This document shows positions 33,793 through 42,700 of a DNA stretch of 64,000 nucleotides, in pieces. This stretch comes from an uncultured Prevotella sp. (lineage in GTDB: Bacteria; Bacteroidota; Bacteroidia; Bacteroidales; Bacteroidaceae). The notes under the pieces are model-generated. The model did not search any database. It had not been told where the DNA came from and saw only the letters and a program-made list of their open reading frames with translations. The DNA is taken from NCBI GenBank assembly GCA_902464615.1, contig CABQKA010000001.1, positions 186,001 to 250,000 of the forward strand, given 5' to 3'. How positions within the stretch are numbered: position 1 is the stretch's first letter; each line of letters opens with the position of its first letter. A program made the translations under genes and the position numbers.

Positions 33793-34682
33793 CGCACCCA
33801 TGCAGCTATCAGAAACGATAGCGAAAGCAGCAGCCCGAACAGGAGCTGGAGCTTCGCCGTAAATTCATCCAGATTGGCCAGTGCGGCGCCACCGTCGTGG
33901 AAATAGCGGACGGCCTGGCGCACGTTTCCGGCGGCAGGCAGCAAGGCGGCCCATGCCAGCAGCGCCCACCAGGGCATCAAGCCGAAGGCGGCGCAGCCCA
34001 GCAGCCAGGCGAACGGGAGCAGAATCTCCAGACAGTAGACCACGACAGAGGCGGGGCCGCCCAACTGCATGGCCAGCGTGCGGATGCTCACCCTCGCGTC
34101 GGTCCGCATGTCGCGCGTATTGTTGCTGTGGAGAATGGCCACCGTGATAAGCCCTATGGGCACGGCGAGCCAGAGCACGCTGAAGTCCACCGCGCCCGTA
34201 GCGGCGTATGAGGTGCCCAAGGTGGGCAGGAGGGCATAAGTAAAGAAAATGTCCACGTCGCCTAAGGCGTGGTACTTCAGCCACGGATAGCCCAACGAAA
34301 GGGCCATGCCGGCCAGGCCGAACGCCAGCAGGGGCAAGCCGGTGCGGAGCAGCAGGCCCACGCCCGCAACGGCTGCCAGGGCCAGCAGGAGGAGGGAAAG
34401 GCGGCGTATCTCTGCCGGACGGAACAGGCCGCCGGTCAGCGTCTTCACGCCATACGTGTCCGCGGCGTCGACGCCACGGCGGTAGTCGTAGTAGTCACTC
34501 CACGTGTTGCCGGCCGCATGGAACAGCACGATGTTGACCAAGGCCCAAAGCCCGTTTACCCAGTCCACTGTGCCTTGCGCCCATTGCAGGTAGGCCAGAG
34601 TGGCCGCGACCGGCACGGCCGAGGCGGGAAACGACCAAGGCCTCACCGCAATCAGCCACTCCTTGAATGAATGCTTTCTCAT
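33789..34682 (-). CDS. menA: 1,4-dihydroxy-2-naphthoate polyprenyltransferase
   Basis: 297 residues, UbiA superfamily, about eight or nine membrane helices. First Asp-rich motif NTWSDYYDYRRGVD (N-D-x-x-D type, residue ~58) and second NNTRDMRTD (residue ~195) bind the prenyl diphosphate through Mg2+. The start FKEWLIAVRPWSFPASAVPV is typical of MenA. It adds the isoprenoid tail in menaquinone synthesis, the main quinone of Bacteroidetes. A close UbiA paralogue cannot be excluded. The CPBP gene follows with a 4-bp overlap. Confidence 0.9.
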   Translation of the reverse strand: MRKHSFKEWLIAVRPWSFPASAVPVAATLAYLQWAQGTVDWVNGLWALVNIVLFHAAGNTWSDYYDYRRGVDAADTYGVKTLTGGLFRPAEIRRLSLLLLALAAVAGVGLLLRTGLPLLAFGLAGMALSLGYPWLKYHALGDVDIFFTYALLPTLGTSYAATGAVDFSVLWLAVPIGLITVAILHSNNTRDMRTDARVSIRTLAMQLGGPASVVVYCLEILLPFAWLLGCAAFGLMPWWALLAWAALLPAAGNVRQAVRYFHDGGAALANLDEFTAKLQLLFGLLLSLSFLIAAWVR

Positions 34683-34888
34683 GAATTATTCCGTATTTTG
34701 ATTTGTCTTGGAAAATGCGTTGCCGCCCCGGGCCACAACAATACGCGCCGCGCCGGGCAGCGCGACGGATAGGCCGGGGAGGCGAAAGAGCCTGCAATAT
34801 TCGCAAAAAAACGGGACATCCGCAAACTTCCGGGCGGGAAATCGGGAAACGGGAGCACGCGGCGCCGGCCGGCAAGCAGACAAAAGAC

Positions 34889-34947
34889 ACAGTCCCTATC
34901 CCCGCGCGGACGGGAATAGGGACTGTGCGAACGGGGCTAAGGCCCGT
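34889..34947. repeat. Intergenic repeat block with hairpin
   Basis: ACGGGAATAGGG at 34910 and ACGGGGCTAAGGCCCGT at 34931 are 21 bp apart. The first unit also pairs with an inverted copy at 34889: ACAGTCCCTATCCC against GGGAATAGGGACTGT. Confidence 0.82.
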
Positions 34948-35000
34948 GGCCGGCGGGAACGGCCGTCCGGGTCGCAGCCCCCGCCCCGGCGGGACGAAAA

Positions 35001-35043
35001 GGGCGGGCAGCCGGCGGAAACGAATCTCGCCGGATGCCCGCCC
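35001..35043 (-). terminator. Hairpin after phoU (end of pst operon)
   Basis: GGGCGGGCA (35001-35009) pairs with TGCCCGCCC (35035-35043), with an inner CCGGCG/CGCCGG stem. Terminator by position; no long T-run. Confidence 0.6.
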
Positions 35044-35062
35044 ACGGCCGCGGCCGGCAGGC

Positions 35063-35752
35063 TCACGCCTCGCCGGTGTCCTGCGCGGCGTTGCGGCGGT
35101 GCTTCAACACCTCCGCGTCAATGTAAAAGACGGTTTCCTCGGCCAGGTTATTGATGTGGTCGCCCGTCCGCTCGAGTTTGCGGAAGATGCCGGCAAGCTC
35201 GATACAGAGACGGATGGCCTCGGGATGCTGTGCGGCATAGTCGACCAGCACGTTTATGGCCTGGTCGTTAATCGCGTCGAGCGTCGCGTCAATCTCCAGG
35301 ACTGCCTTGGCCTGGGCTATGTCTCGGTTTTCAAGCGAATCGAGCGCCGTGCGCAACATCTTAAGTGCGGTCTCGTACATCTGGCTCAGCTGGAGCTTCT
35401 CGAACAGCTCGCGGTCCTCGGGGCGGAACTCCGTCCGGATGACAAAACGGGCGATGCTGTCGGCGTAGTCGCCGATGCGCTCCAGGTTATTGTTTATCTT
35501 GAGCATGGCGAGGGCGAAGCGCAGGTCTACGGCCACGGGATTGTAGAGGGCAATGAAGTCCTCGACGTCGCTGTCTATTTTCAACTCGAAGGCATTGACG
35601 CGCTTCTCGCGGGCGGCCACTTGCTCGGCCAGCTGTACGTTTGTCTCGAGCACCGACTTGTAGGCGTTGTCCAACTGTTCGTAGACGAGCGTCCACATGT
35701 CGTTGATCTCCTTCCTAATGGAGTGTAATTCGTTTTCTACAAATTTTACCAT
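35063..35752 (-). CDS. phoU: Phosphate transport system regulator PhoU
   Basis: 229 residues, all-helical, with the two PhoU repeats (ALAMLKINNNLERIGDYADSIARFV and LCIELAGIFRKLERTGDHINNLAEETVFYI), each carrying the E/D-x-x-x-D metal-cluster pattern (LERIGDYAD, LERTGDHIN). PhoU links the Pst transporter to phosphate signalling. It is the last gene of the pst operon, 32 bp after pstB. Confidence 0.95.
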   Translation of the reverse strand: MVKFVENELHSIRKEINDMWTLVYEQLDNAYKSVLETNVQLAEQVAAREKRVNAFELKIDSDVEDFIALYNPVAVDLRFALAMLKINNNLERIGDYADSIARFVIRTEFRPEDRELFEKLQLSQMYETALKMLRTALDSLENRDIAQAKAVLEIDATLDAINDQAINVLVDYAAQHPEAIRLCIELAGIFRKLERTGDHINNLAEETVFYIDAEVLKHRRNAAQDTGEA

Positions 35753-35784
35753 GATGGCTTATGTTTATCGCGTGAAACGTATGA

Positions 35785-36537
35785 TCATCCGAAGCGGCCC
35801 GTAATGTAGTTCTGCGTGGCCTCTTTGTCCGGATTGGTAAAGATTTTCTTCGTCTCTCCGTACTCTACCATCTCGCCGAGGTAGAAGAAGGCCGTCTTGT
35901 TGCTGACACGGGCGGCCTGCTGCATGCTATGGGTGACGATGACGATGGTAGTCTGGCTGCTGAGCTCGCAAATGAGCTCCTCAATCTTGGCTGTGGAAAT
36001 GGGGTCGAGGGCCGAGGCCGGTTCGTCCATGAGCAGGACGGAGGGCTGCACGGCCATGGCGCGGGCGATGCAGAGACGCTGCTGCTGTCCGCCGGAAAGG
36101 GCGTAGGCCGACTCCTTGAGCTTGTCCTTCACCTCGGTCCAGAGGGCGGCACTGGTCAGTGCCTCCTCGACGCGCTGGGCAATAAAGCTCTTGTCCTTGA
36201 TGCCGTTGACGCGCAGGCCGTAAGCCACGTTCTCGAAAATGCTCTTGGGGAAGGGATTCGGGCGCTGGAACACCATGCCGACGTTGCGACGGAGCACGTC
36301 GACGTCGACACTCTTCTCGTAGATGTCCTTACCGTCGATGAGTATCTGTCCCTCGAGGCGCGCCCCGGGAATCAGGTCGTTCATGCGGTTGAACAGGCGC
36401 AGGAAGGTGGACTTGCCGCAACCCGACGGCCCGATAAAGGCCACTACCTCGTTGTTGGGGATGGTGATGTTGATACCCTTAAGGGCGTGGAATGAGCCGT
36501 AGTAGAAGTCTACGTTTTTTGCTTCAATCTTGTTCAT
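35785..36537 (-). CDS. pstB: Phosphate ABC transporter ATPase PstB
   Basis: 250 residues, full length. Walker A GPSGCGKST (~34-42), signature LSGGQQQRLCIARAMA, Walker B VLLMDEPASALDP, switch His in VTHSMQQAARVS. MNDLIPGARLEGQILIDGKD is typical of PstB. It drives high-affinity phosphate import with PstA and PstC. It lies 15 bp after pstA. Confidence 0.97.
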   Translation of the reverse strand: MNKIEAKNVDFYYGSFHALKGINITIPNNEVVAFIGPSGCGKSTFLRLFNRMNDLIPGARLEGQILIDGKDIYEKSVDVDVLRRNVGMVFQRPNPFPKSIFENVAYGLRVNGIKDKSFIAQRVEEALTSAALWTEVKDKLKESAYALSGGQQQRLCIARAMAVQPSVLLMDEPASALDPISTAKIEELICELSSQTTIVIVTHSMQQAARVSNKTAFFYLGEMVEYGETKKIFTNPDKEATQNYITGRFG

Positions 36538-36552
36538 GATATATTGAGGCGA

Positions 36553-37437
36553 TTATTTCGATTTCAGTTTCTTCTCAAAATGTTTACGGATGCCGTTGGC
36601 GATGAGGTTCATGATGAGCACGATGACTATGAGCACGAAGGCCGTGCCGTAGGCGATGGGCATCTGGGCGTCGATGTCGGTGCCGCTCGTCGCGACGACG
36701 TAAAGATGATAAGGCAGGGCCATGCACTGATCGAAGATGCTGGTGGGCAGCTTCGGCAGGAAGTAGGCCGCACAGGTAAAGAGAATAGGCGCCGTCTCAC
36801 CGGAAACGCGGCCGAGCGAAAGGATGAGGCCCGTGATGACACGGGGCATGGCCATGGGGAGCAGGACGTGCCAGATGGTCTGCGTCTTGGTGGCGCCCAG
36901 GGCCAGACTGCCCTCGCGGTAGCTGTTGGGAATGTCGCGGAAGGCTTCCTCCGTGGTGCGGATGACAATGGGGAGCGCCAGTAGGCCCAGCGTGAGCGAG
37001 CCGGCCAGTATGCTGTCGCCAAAGTCGAGATAGTTCACGAAGAAGGCCATACCGAACAGACCGAACACGATGGACGGAATGCCGGCGAGGTTATTGGTCA
37101 TGGTGCGGATGAAAGCGACAAGTTTTCCCTTCGGTGCGTACTCGTTCATGTAGATACCGCTGATGACGCCGACGGGGAAGGCAAAGATGGCGCTGCCTAC
37201 CATGAGGTAGAACGTACCTACGATGGCGGGCCAGATGCCGCCTTTCGTCATGCCGTCGGTCGGGGCCTGGGTGAGGAAGTCCCAGTTGATGACGGAAATT
37301 CCCTTGATGAGGATGAAGCCCAGGATAATGAACAGCACGAGGACAATAAAGTAGCTCAGCAAACGGAAGCAGGCGAACATGGCTTGCTGTAGCCCGCGTT
37401 TGCGCTTGTTATAGTTGGGATCGAACTGTAGTGGCAT
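36553..37437 (-). CDS. pstA: Phosphate ABC transporter permease PstA
   Basis: 294 residues, six membrane helices. The EAA loop REGSLALGATKTQTIWHVLLPMAMPRVITG is clear, as is AGIPSIVFGLFGMAFFV. It is separated from pstC by 3 bp. Confidence 0.95.
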   Translation of the reverse strand: MPLQFDPNYNKRKRGLQQAMFACFRLLSYFIVLVLFIILGFILIKGISVINWDFLTQAPTDGMTKGGIWPAIVGTFYLMVGSAIFAFPVGVISGIYMNEYAPKGKLVAFIRTMTNNLAGIPSIVFGLFGMAFFVNYLDFGDSILAGSLTLGLLALPIVIRTTEEAFRDIPNSYREGSLALGATKTQTIWHVLLPMAMPRVITGLILSLGRVSGETAPILFTCAAYFLPKLPTSIFDQCMALPYHLYVVATSGTDIDAQMPIAYGTAFVLIVIVLIMNLIANGIRKHFEKKLKSK

Positions 37438-37440
37438 GGT

Positions 37441-38631
37441 TTATCTGTTCTTATTGCGCGCCGACACAATCTCGACGCACGAATTGATAATCAGCGTAAT
37501 GAAGAAAAGAATGACACCGAGCAGGAAAAGCGACTGGTAATGGGCGCCTCCGGCCGGTGCTTCGCCCAATTCAGCGGCAATGGTCGCGGGAATGGTGCGC
37601 AGGGGTTCGAGAATGCTGGTCGGGATGACAGCGGCATTTCCCGTCACCATGAGGACGGCCATCGTCTCGCCAATGGCACGGCCAATGCCCAGCACGACAC
37701 CGGAAGTGATGCCGGACACGGAATAAGGCACGACGACCTTATAAATAGTTTGCCACTGCGTAGCGCCAAGGGCGAGGCTGGCTTCGCGCATGGTGCGCGG
37801 ACAACTGCGCATGGCATCTTCGGCCACGGTAATAATCGTCGGGAGCGCCATAAGGGCGAGCACAATGCTGCCGGCCAGGCCCGATTCGCCCACGGGGAGG
37901 TGGAAGGTCTGCTGCAACAGCGGCACGATGACGGCCAAGCCGAAAAAGCCGTAGACCACAGAGGGAATGCCGTTGAGCAACTCGATGACGGGCTTAAGCG
38001 TCTTGCTCACCGCAGGAGGAGCCACTTCGGCCATATAAATGGAGATGGCCAGTCCGAAGGGCAAGGCAAAGAGAATGGCAAAGAAACTCACCCAGAGCGT
38101 GCCGCTCAAGAGGGGCAATATACCGAAAATAGGCGAAGGCGTCGCCGTGGGGAACCACTCGGTGCCCAGCAGTACGTCCTTGACGGGTATCGTATGGTCG
38201 GGGATGAGATGAATGCCTTTTTCCTTCTCGACCAATACTTTGGGCACGAAAGCGATGATGCCGGGCGTAAGGCGGACCTGCTCGGCAATCTTCTCTCCGG
38301 CATGTTCGTATTCGGCTCCCAGCTCCTCCTCGGTATAAAGGCGGTCCAGGTCCTCCAGACGGAAGACTTTCACTTCCATATCCTTACCTCCTACTTCTTT
38401 CCAGTTGGTGATGTCTTCGTCGAAAAGCTGCTTGATTTGCTCGGCACTCAGGCGGTCCACGTCGTTGGCTTCATTGAGCGCCAGGACGTAGCCCTCTTCG
38501 ACAATGGGCTGGCGGAACAGCCCGGCGGCCTCGCTAAAAAGGAAGCCGATGATAAGCAGGATGACGGCGCTCGTGACAAATCCGCTCAGGGTGAAAATCC
38601 GGCGCGCGATCCTGTCAATCCACTTTTTCAT
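37441..38631 (-). CDS. pstC: Phosphate ABC transporter permease PstC with PstS-like periplasmic insert
   Basis: 396 residues, about 80-100 longer than the common ~300-320. Residues 13-36 are the first helix. Residues ~45-160 form an extracytoplasmic insert, followed by the usual permease core (GTLWVSFFAILFALPFGLAI; the EAA loop REASLALGATQWQTIYKVVVP). The insert contains LSAEQIKQLF...ITNWKEVGG, half identical over 30 positions to PstS residues 117-146 of the same operon, and later LTPGIIAFVPKVL, which resembles the PstS region TRGAIGYVGLAYL. So the loop looks like a reduced phosphate-binding-protein domain. Similar long PstC forms may be usual in Bacteroidetes. Confidence 0.93.
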   Translation of the reverse strand: MKKWIDRIARRIFTLSGFVTSAVILLIIGFLFSEAAGLFRQPIVEEGYVLALNEANDVDRLSAEQIKQLFDEDITNWKEVGGKDMEVKVFRLEDLDRLYTEEELGAEYEHAGEKIAEQVRLTPGIIAFVPKVLVEKEKGIHLIPDHTIPVKDVLLGTEWFPTATPSPIFGILPLLSGTLWVSFFAILFALPFGLAISIYMAEVAPPAVSKTLKPVIELLNGIPSVVYGFFGLAVIVPLLQQTFHLPVGESGLAGSIVLALMALPTIITVAEDAMRSCPRTMREASLALGATQWQTIYKVVVPYSVSGITSGVVLGIGRAIGETMAVLMVTGNAAVIPTSILEPLRTIPATIAAELGEAPAGGAHYQSLFLLGVILFFITLIINSCVEIVSARNKNR

Positions 38632-38681
38632 AATGCAGGTACGTTTTGATGTAGTTACTGTAACGGAAACCGGGAACCGGC

Positions 38682-39500
38682 TTAACGGGGAATAAAGCCC
38701 AGCTCAAGTGTCTTGGCCCGCGCGGCATCGGAAGCAATGTATTGCAGGAAGGGGCGGACCTTGGCCTCGTTGGCCTTGTCATAATAATAATAAAGAGGAC
38801 GGACCACCGGATATTGTCCGGCCAAAGCGGTCTTGACCGAAGGCTCGACATAGTGGCGGCCGCCGTCGTAGGACACGGCGAGAGCCTTTACGCGGGGATT
38901 CAGATAGGCCAGCCCGACGTAGCCGATGGCGCCGCGCGTCTGGCTGACGGACTGGATGATGGCTCCCGTGGCCGGCATGGAAAGGACGCCCGCCATATAG
39001 TTTTTATTACGGAGCACGCTCTCTTTGAAAAACTCATAAGTCCCGGAAGACGTCTCTCTCGAATACACGACAATGCGCGCGTCCGGACCGCCCACTTCCT
39101 TCCAGTTCGTAATTTTGCCGCGGAAGATGGCCTCAAGCTGTTCACGCGTCAGGCGCTTCACCGGATTGGACGGATGCACGATGACGGCCAAAGCATCGTA
39201 GGCCACTACCACCTCGACCGGGGTATGAGCGCTCTGTTTCATTTTCATTTTCTCACTGAACTTGATGCGCCGCGAGGCCATAGCCAAGTCTGTCGTACCG
39301 TCGAGCAGGGCAGATATGCCTACCCCGCTGCCGCCGCCCGTCACCGTCAACGTAGCTGACGGATGGCCTGACATATACATCTCGGCCAGTTCCTGCGAGA
39401 GCGGCAAGACGGTGTCGCTTCCCTTGATGCGCTGCGCCGCGAGCCTGCCGGAAGAAAGCAGGAGCAAAACAGCCAAACATAATGAGCTTAAAAACCTCAT
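38682..39500 (-). CDS. pstS: Phosphate-binding protein PstS
   Basis: 272 residues. Signal peptide ~1-22 (MRFLSSLCLAVLLLLSSGRLAAQ). Phosphate-binding segments: KGSDTVLPLSQELAEMY, TGGGSGVGISALLDGTTDLAMASR and SRETSSGTYEFFKESVL. It captures phosphate in the periplasm and feeds PstCAB. It is the first gene of the operon pstS-pstC-pstA-pstB-phoU. The upstream 258 bp hold only an imperfect -7 element (ATACTTTG on the minus strand, ~39623-39630). Confidence 0.95.
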   Translation of the reverse strand: MRFLSSLCLAVLLLLSSGRLAAQRIKGSDTVLPLSQELAEMYMSGHPSATLTVTGGGSGVGISALLDGTTDLAMASRRIKFSEKMKMKQSAHTPVEVVVAYDALAVIVHPSNPVKRLTREQLEAIFRGKITNWKEVGGPDARIVVYSRETSSGTYEFFKESVLRNKNYMAGVLSMPATGAIIQSVSQTRGAIGYVGLAYLNPRVKALAVSYDGGRHYVEPSVKTALAGQYPVVRPLYYYYDKANEAKVRPFLQYIASDAARAKTLELGFIPR

Positions 39501-39645
39501 ACGTGATAATGTTTTGAGTAATGGTTTTTATTTAAGAAATTATTGTTCCAGTCGCCCGCCGGACACCCCGTCACAGCAGGGTGCGGCCGTTTAACTTTGT
39601 AAAAGTAGGCCAAAGCTGTGAACAAAGTATGACAATTTCATAAAG

Positions 39646-39701
39646 AAGTAAAAATGCAGCTTGTCCAGCACTACCTATCATCGCCGTAACAAGCTGCATT
39701 T
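39646..39701 (-). terminator. Terminator after the dehydratase-activase gene
   Basis: AAATGCAGCTTGT (39652-39664) pairs perfectly over 13 bp with ACAAGCTGCATTT (39689-39701). Read on the minus strand, the stem is followed by TTTTTAC. Confidence 0.85.
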
Positions 39702-39758
39702 CAAAAAATTATATCTTAGATGAAAAAATCCGCCCGATTAAGTTAAGCCGCGCTTTTT

Positions 39759-42700
39759 TTATTTGCCGAAGGCCTTGGAAGCGACCGGCAGTGGTTCTGC
39801 AATAGTCCGCGTCTCCGTGCGCCCACTTTTAGAGGTGCGTTTCCGGGGAATATGCCCCTCTGCCATACGCTCATGCGGGAGGCCGCTTTCCTTCAAGCTG
39901 TCGACAAAGAGAAGCAGGCGGTTCATGACGTTCACGTCGCTCACTCCGCTGTCGAAGTCCAAGGACAGCAAGTGCAAATCGGGACACAGCCGCTTGATAC
40001 GCCGCTCTATGCCCTTCGACACGATATGATTGGCAATACATCCGAACGGCTGCAGACTGATGACGTGGGTTACGCCCTGGCGGTACATGGAAAGTATCTC
40101 GCCCGGCAGCACCCATCCCTCACCGAACTGCGCATTGAGCGTAACGACCTTGGCCGCTTCCGCCGCCTCCTCGAAAACGTTCTTGAACGGCGAAAAATAG
40201 CGAAACGCCATCCCGGCACGGTTGTAATGCTTCATGCGCCGCCACACACGGCCATAAAGCCAGCGGACTACGGCGTTGGGAACGACCTTACGGCGCAAAC
40301 CGCTGTCCTGCTTCACGACAAAATTGACGAAACCTTGCACAAAAAATTCGGTCAGAAGTGGCGGAATGACCTCTATCCGATGGTCCACAAGCCATTGGCT
40401 GATGTTCTTCTGGGCAAATGGATGGAACTTCAGGAAGATTTCTCCGACGATGCCCACCTGGGGAACCGGCACGTTGTCCGGTCGCACGATGGCGTTGAAG
40501 TCGCGTACGGCCAAATGGAATAGTGACAGCAATTCGTCGGGCGAGTTGCTCTCCACGATGCGCTGCGCCGCGTTGAGATACATGTCTCTCAGCCGGGCCG
40601 CGGCGCCCGGCTCGCGCTCACGGGCCGCGGCGGCATAATACAGTTTCGCTATGCAGTCGCTGTAAAGGAACGAGTTCAGGACGATGGGCAGCAACTTTGC
40701 CCAATTCATGCGGAAGCCGGGCTGCTCGTTCTGTAAGCCGCCGCCAAAGGTCAACGACAGGACCGGAACATCCGCGTATCCCGCCTCAGACAATCCGCGT
40801 TTAATCAGCGCAATGTAGTTCGACGCGCGACACTGCCCGCCGGTCTGTGTAATGGCCACGGCGGTTGTGGCCGGGTCGTAACGGTTTTCCTTGAAAGCCT
40901 TAATGATGTCGCCCACTATCAGCGTTGCGGGGTAGCACACCTCGTTGTTCGCGTAGCGCAGTCCCCAATCGCTGGAAGCAGCGTCGCTTACCGGAAGGTT
41001 TTCCACGTCGTAGCCAGCCACCTTCATGAGCGACGGTATCAGCGGCGAAATAAACGGCGTAAAGAATGGTGCCAGGATTTTTCGTCTGCGGTCTTTCTCC
41101 CCGAACACGGGAGGTGCGGTAAAAGGCTCGGCCTGCATCTCCGCGCCCACGCCGGCCGAAAGGCGCAGGCTGTCGATTGCCGAACGCACCCGGAGCTTTA
41201 TCGAACCGATATTGCTGACGTCGTCTATCTTGAGCAGGGTCAATGTCTTTCCATAACGTTTAAGCAGATTTCTCACTTCGTCGGTCAAGAAAGCATCCGG
41301 TCCGCATCCGAACGAGGTCATCTGCATGCACTGCACGTCCGCACCCTGTTCGGCCACCCACTTCGCGGCGCGCAGGATGCGGTTCGGGTAAGCCCACTGC
41401 GAAACGAAATGGGCATCGTCGGCCACGATGTTCGCGCCACGCACCACGTCGTCGGTAATCACGTTTACGCCCATACCGGCTATCATGTCCGACAGTTTAT
41501 GCTGTATCAGCGGGTCGGCATGATAGGGCCGGCCGGCCAGCAGGACGGTCAGCATCCCCTGTGCGCGTCCCTGCCGCAGTATCTCGCGGTTCCGTTCCGC
41601 CAGTTCCGCTTCATAGCGGTCCATTTCGGCCACGGCCTTGCGGAACGCGGCCTTTGCCCGTCTTTTCTCTACGCCCAACCCGGCCAGATAGTCTCTGCAC
41701 TGCCGGTACAGCAAACGGCGGTCCTTGAAGGTGATGGCCGGCGTATCCAGAGGCACGCTCCCCGCCTGCACGCTCTTCACGACCTCCGAGTAACCGGAAA
41801 CGATGGGGCAATTGTAACTGTTCTGCCCGCCTTCCTGCTTTTCGAAGACGACGAATGGCATTAATATGCGGTCTACGCGGCGGTCTATGAGGTCCTGTAT
41901 ATGGCTGTGGACCAACTTGGCCGGGAAACAGATGTTGTCCGACATGACCAGTTTCACCTTGGACTCATAGCGGCTGAAGGTGGAAGGCGCCGAGAGCACT
42001 ACCCGAATGCCGCATTGCGAAAAAAGTGTGTGCCAGAACGGGTATTCCTCGTACATGTTCAGGCAACGCGGTATGCCGACCACGCATTTCGGATTCTCCA
42101 CCGGCAGTTCGCGGTCAAAGAGCAATGCCAGCTTATCGGCATAGACGTTTTGCCCTGGCTTCCGCTCCACTCCTTTATTATTATACACCTTCTCGCACCG
42201 GTTGCCCGAATAGTACCTGTTCCCGTTCTCGAAGCGGTATGCCGTGATGCGGCATTGATTCTCGCAGCCGTGGCATTGCTGGTGGCGCATGGTATAGGCG
42301 GCGCGCCGCACCAGCTCGTCGAGGCGCACGTCCTGGCCGGAAAATTTTCTGGCGTACAGTGCGCAGCCGAAAGCGCCCATCAGTTCCGGACAGTCGCTGC
42401 GGAACACTTCGCAGCCGGTCAGCTTTTCGAAGGCGCGGACCACGGCGTCGTTCTTCATCGTCCCGCCCTGTACGACAATATGCCGTCCCAGCTCTGCCGT
42501 ATGCTTCAGGCGCAGCACCTTATACAGGCAATTGCGCACCACGGAGTAGGACAGCCCCGCTGCGATGTCGGCCACGGTGGCGCCCTCGCGCAAGGCTTGC
42601 TTCACCTTGGAGTTCATGAACACCGTGCAGCGTGTCCCCAAGTCGCAAGGAAGGGCGGCCCGGCATGCCTCGGCGGCAAACGCCTCCACGCCGTAGCCCA

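Larger units (their letters stand above)
34683..35062. other. Intergenic region, 380 bp
   Basis: Separates phoU from menA, both leftward. It contains the phoU terminator hairpin and a repeat block with its own hairpin. No gene is supported. Confidence 0.7.

Noticed and set aside
39592..39599. Plus-strand TAACTTTG as a promoter of a small RNA
   Set aside because: A perfect -7 match, but there is no -33 element and the hairpin downstream works as a terminator for the minus-strand gene; no plus-strand gene follows.
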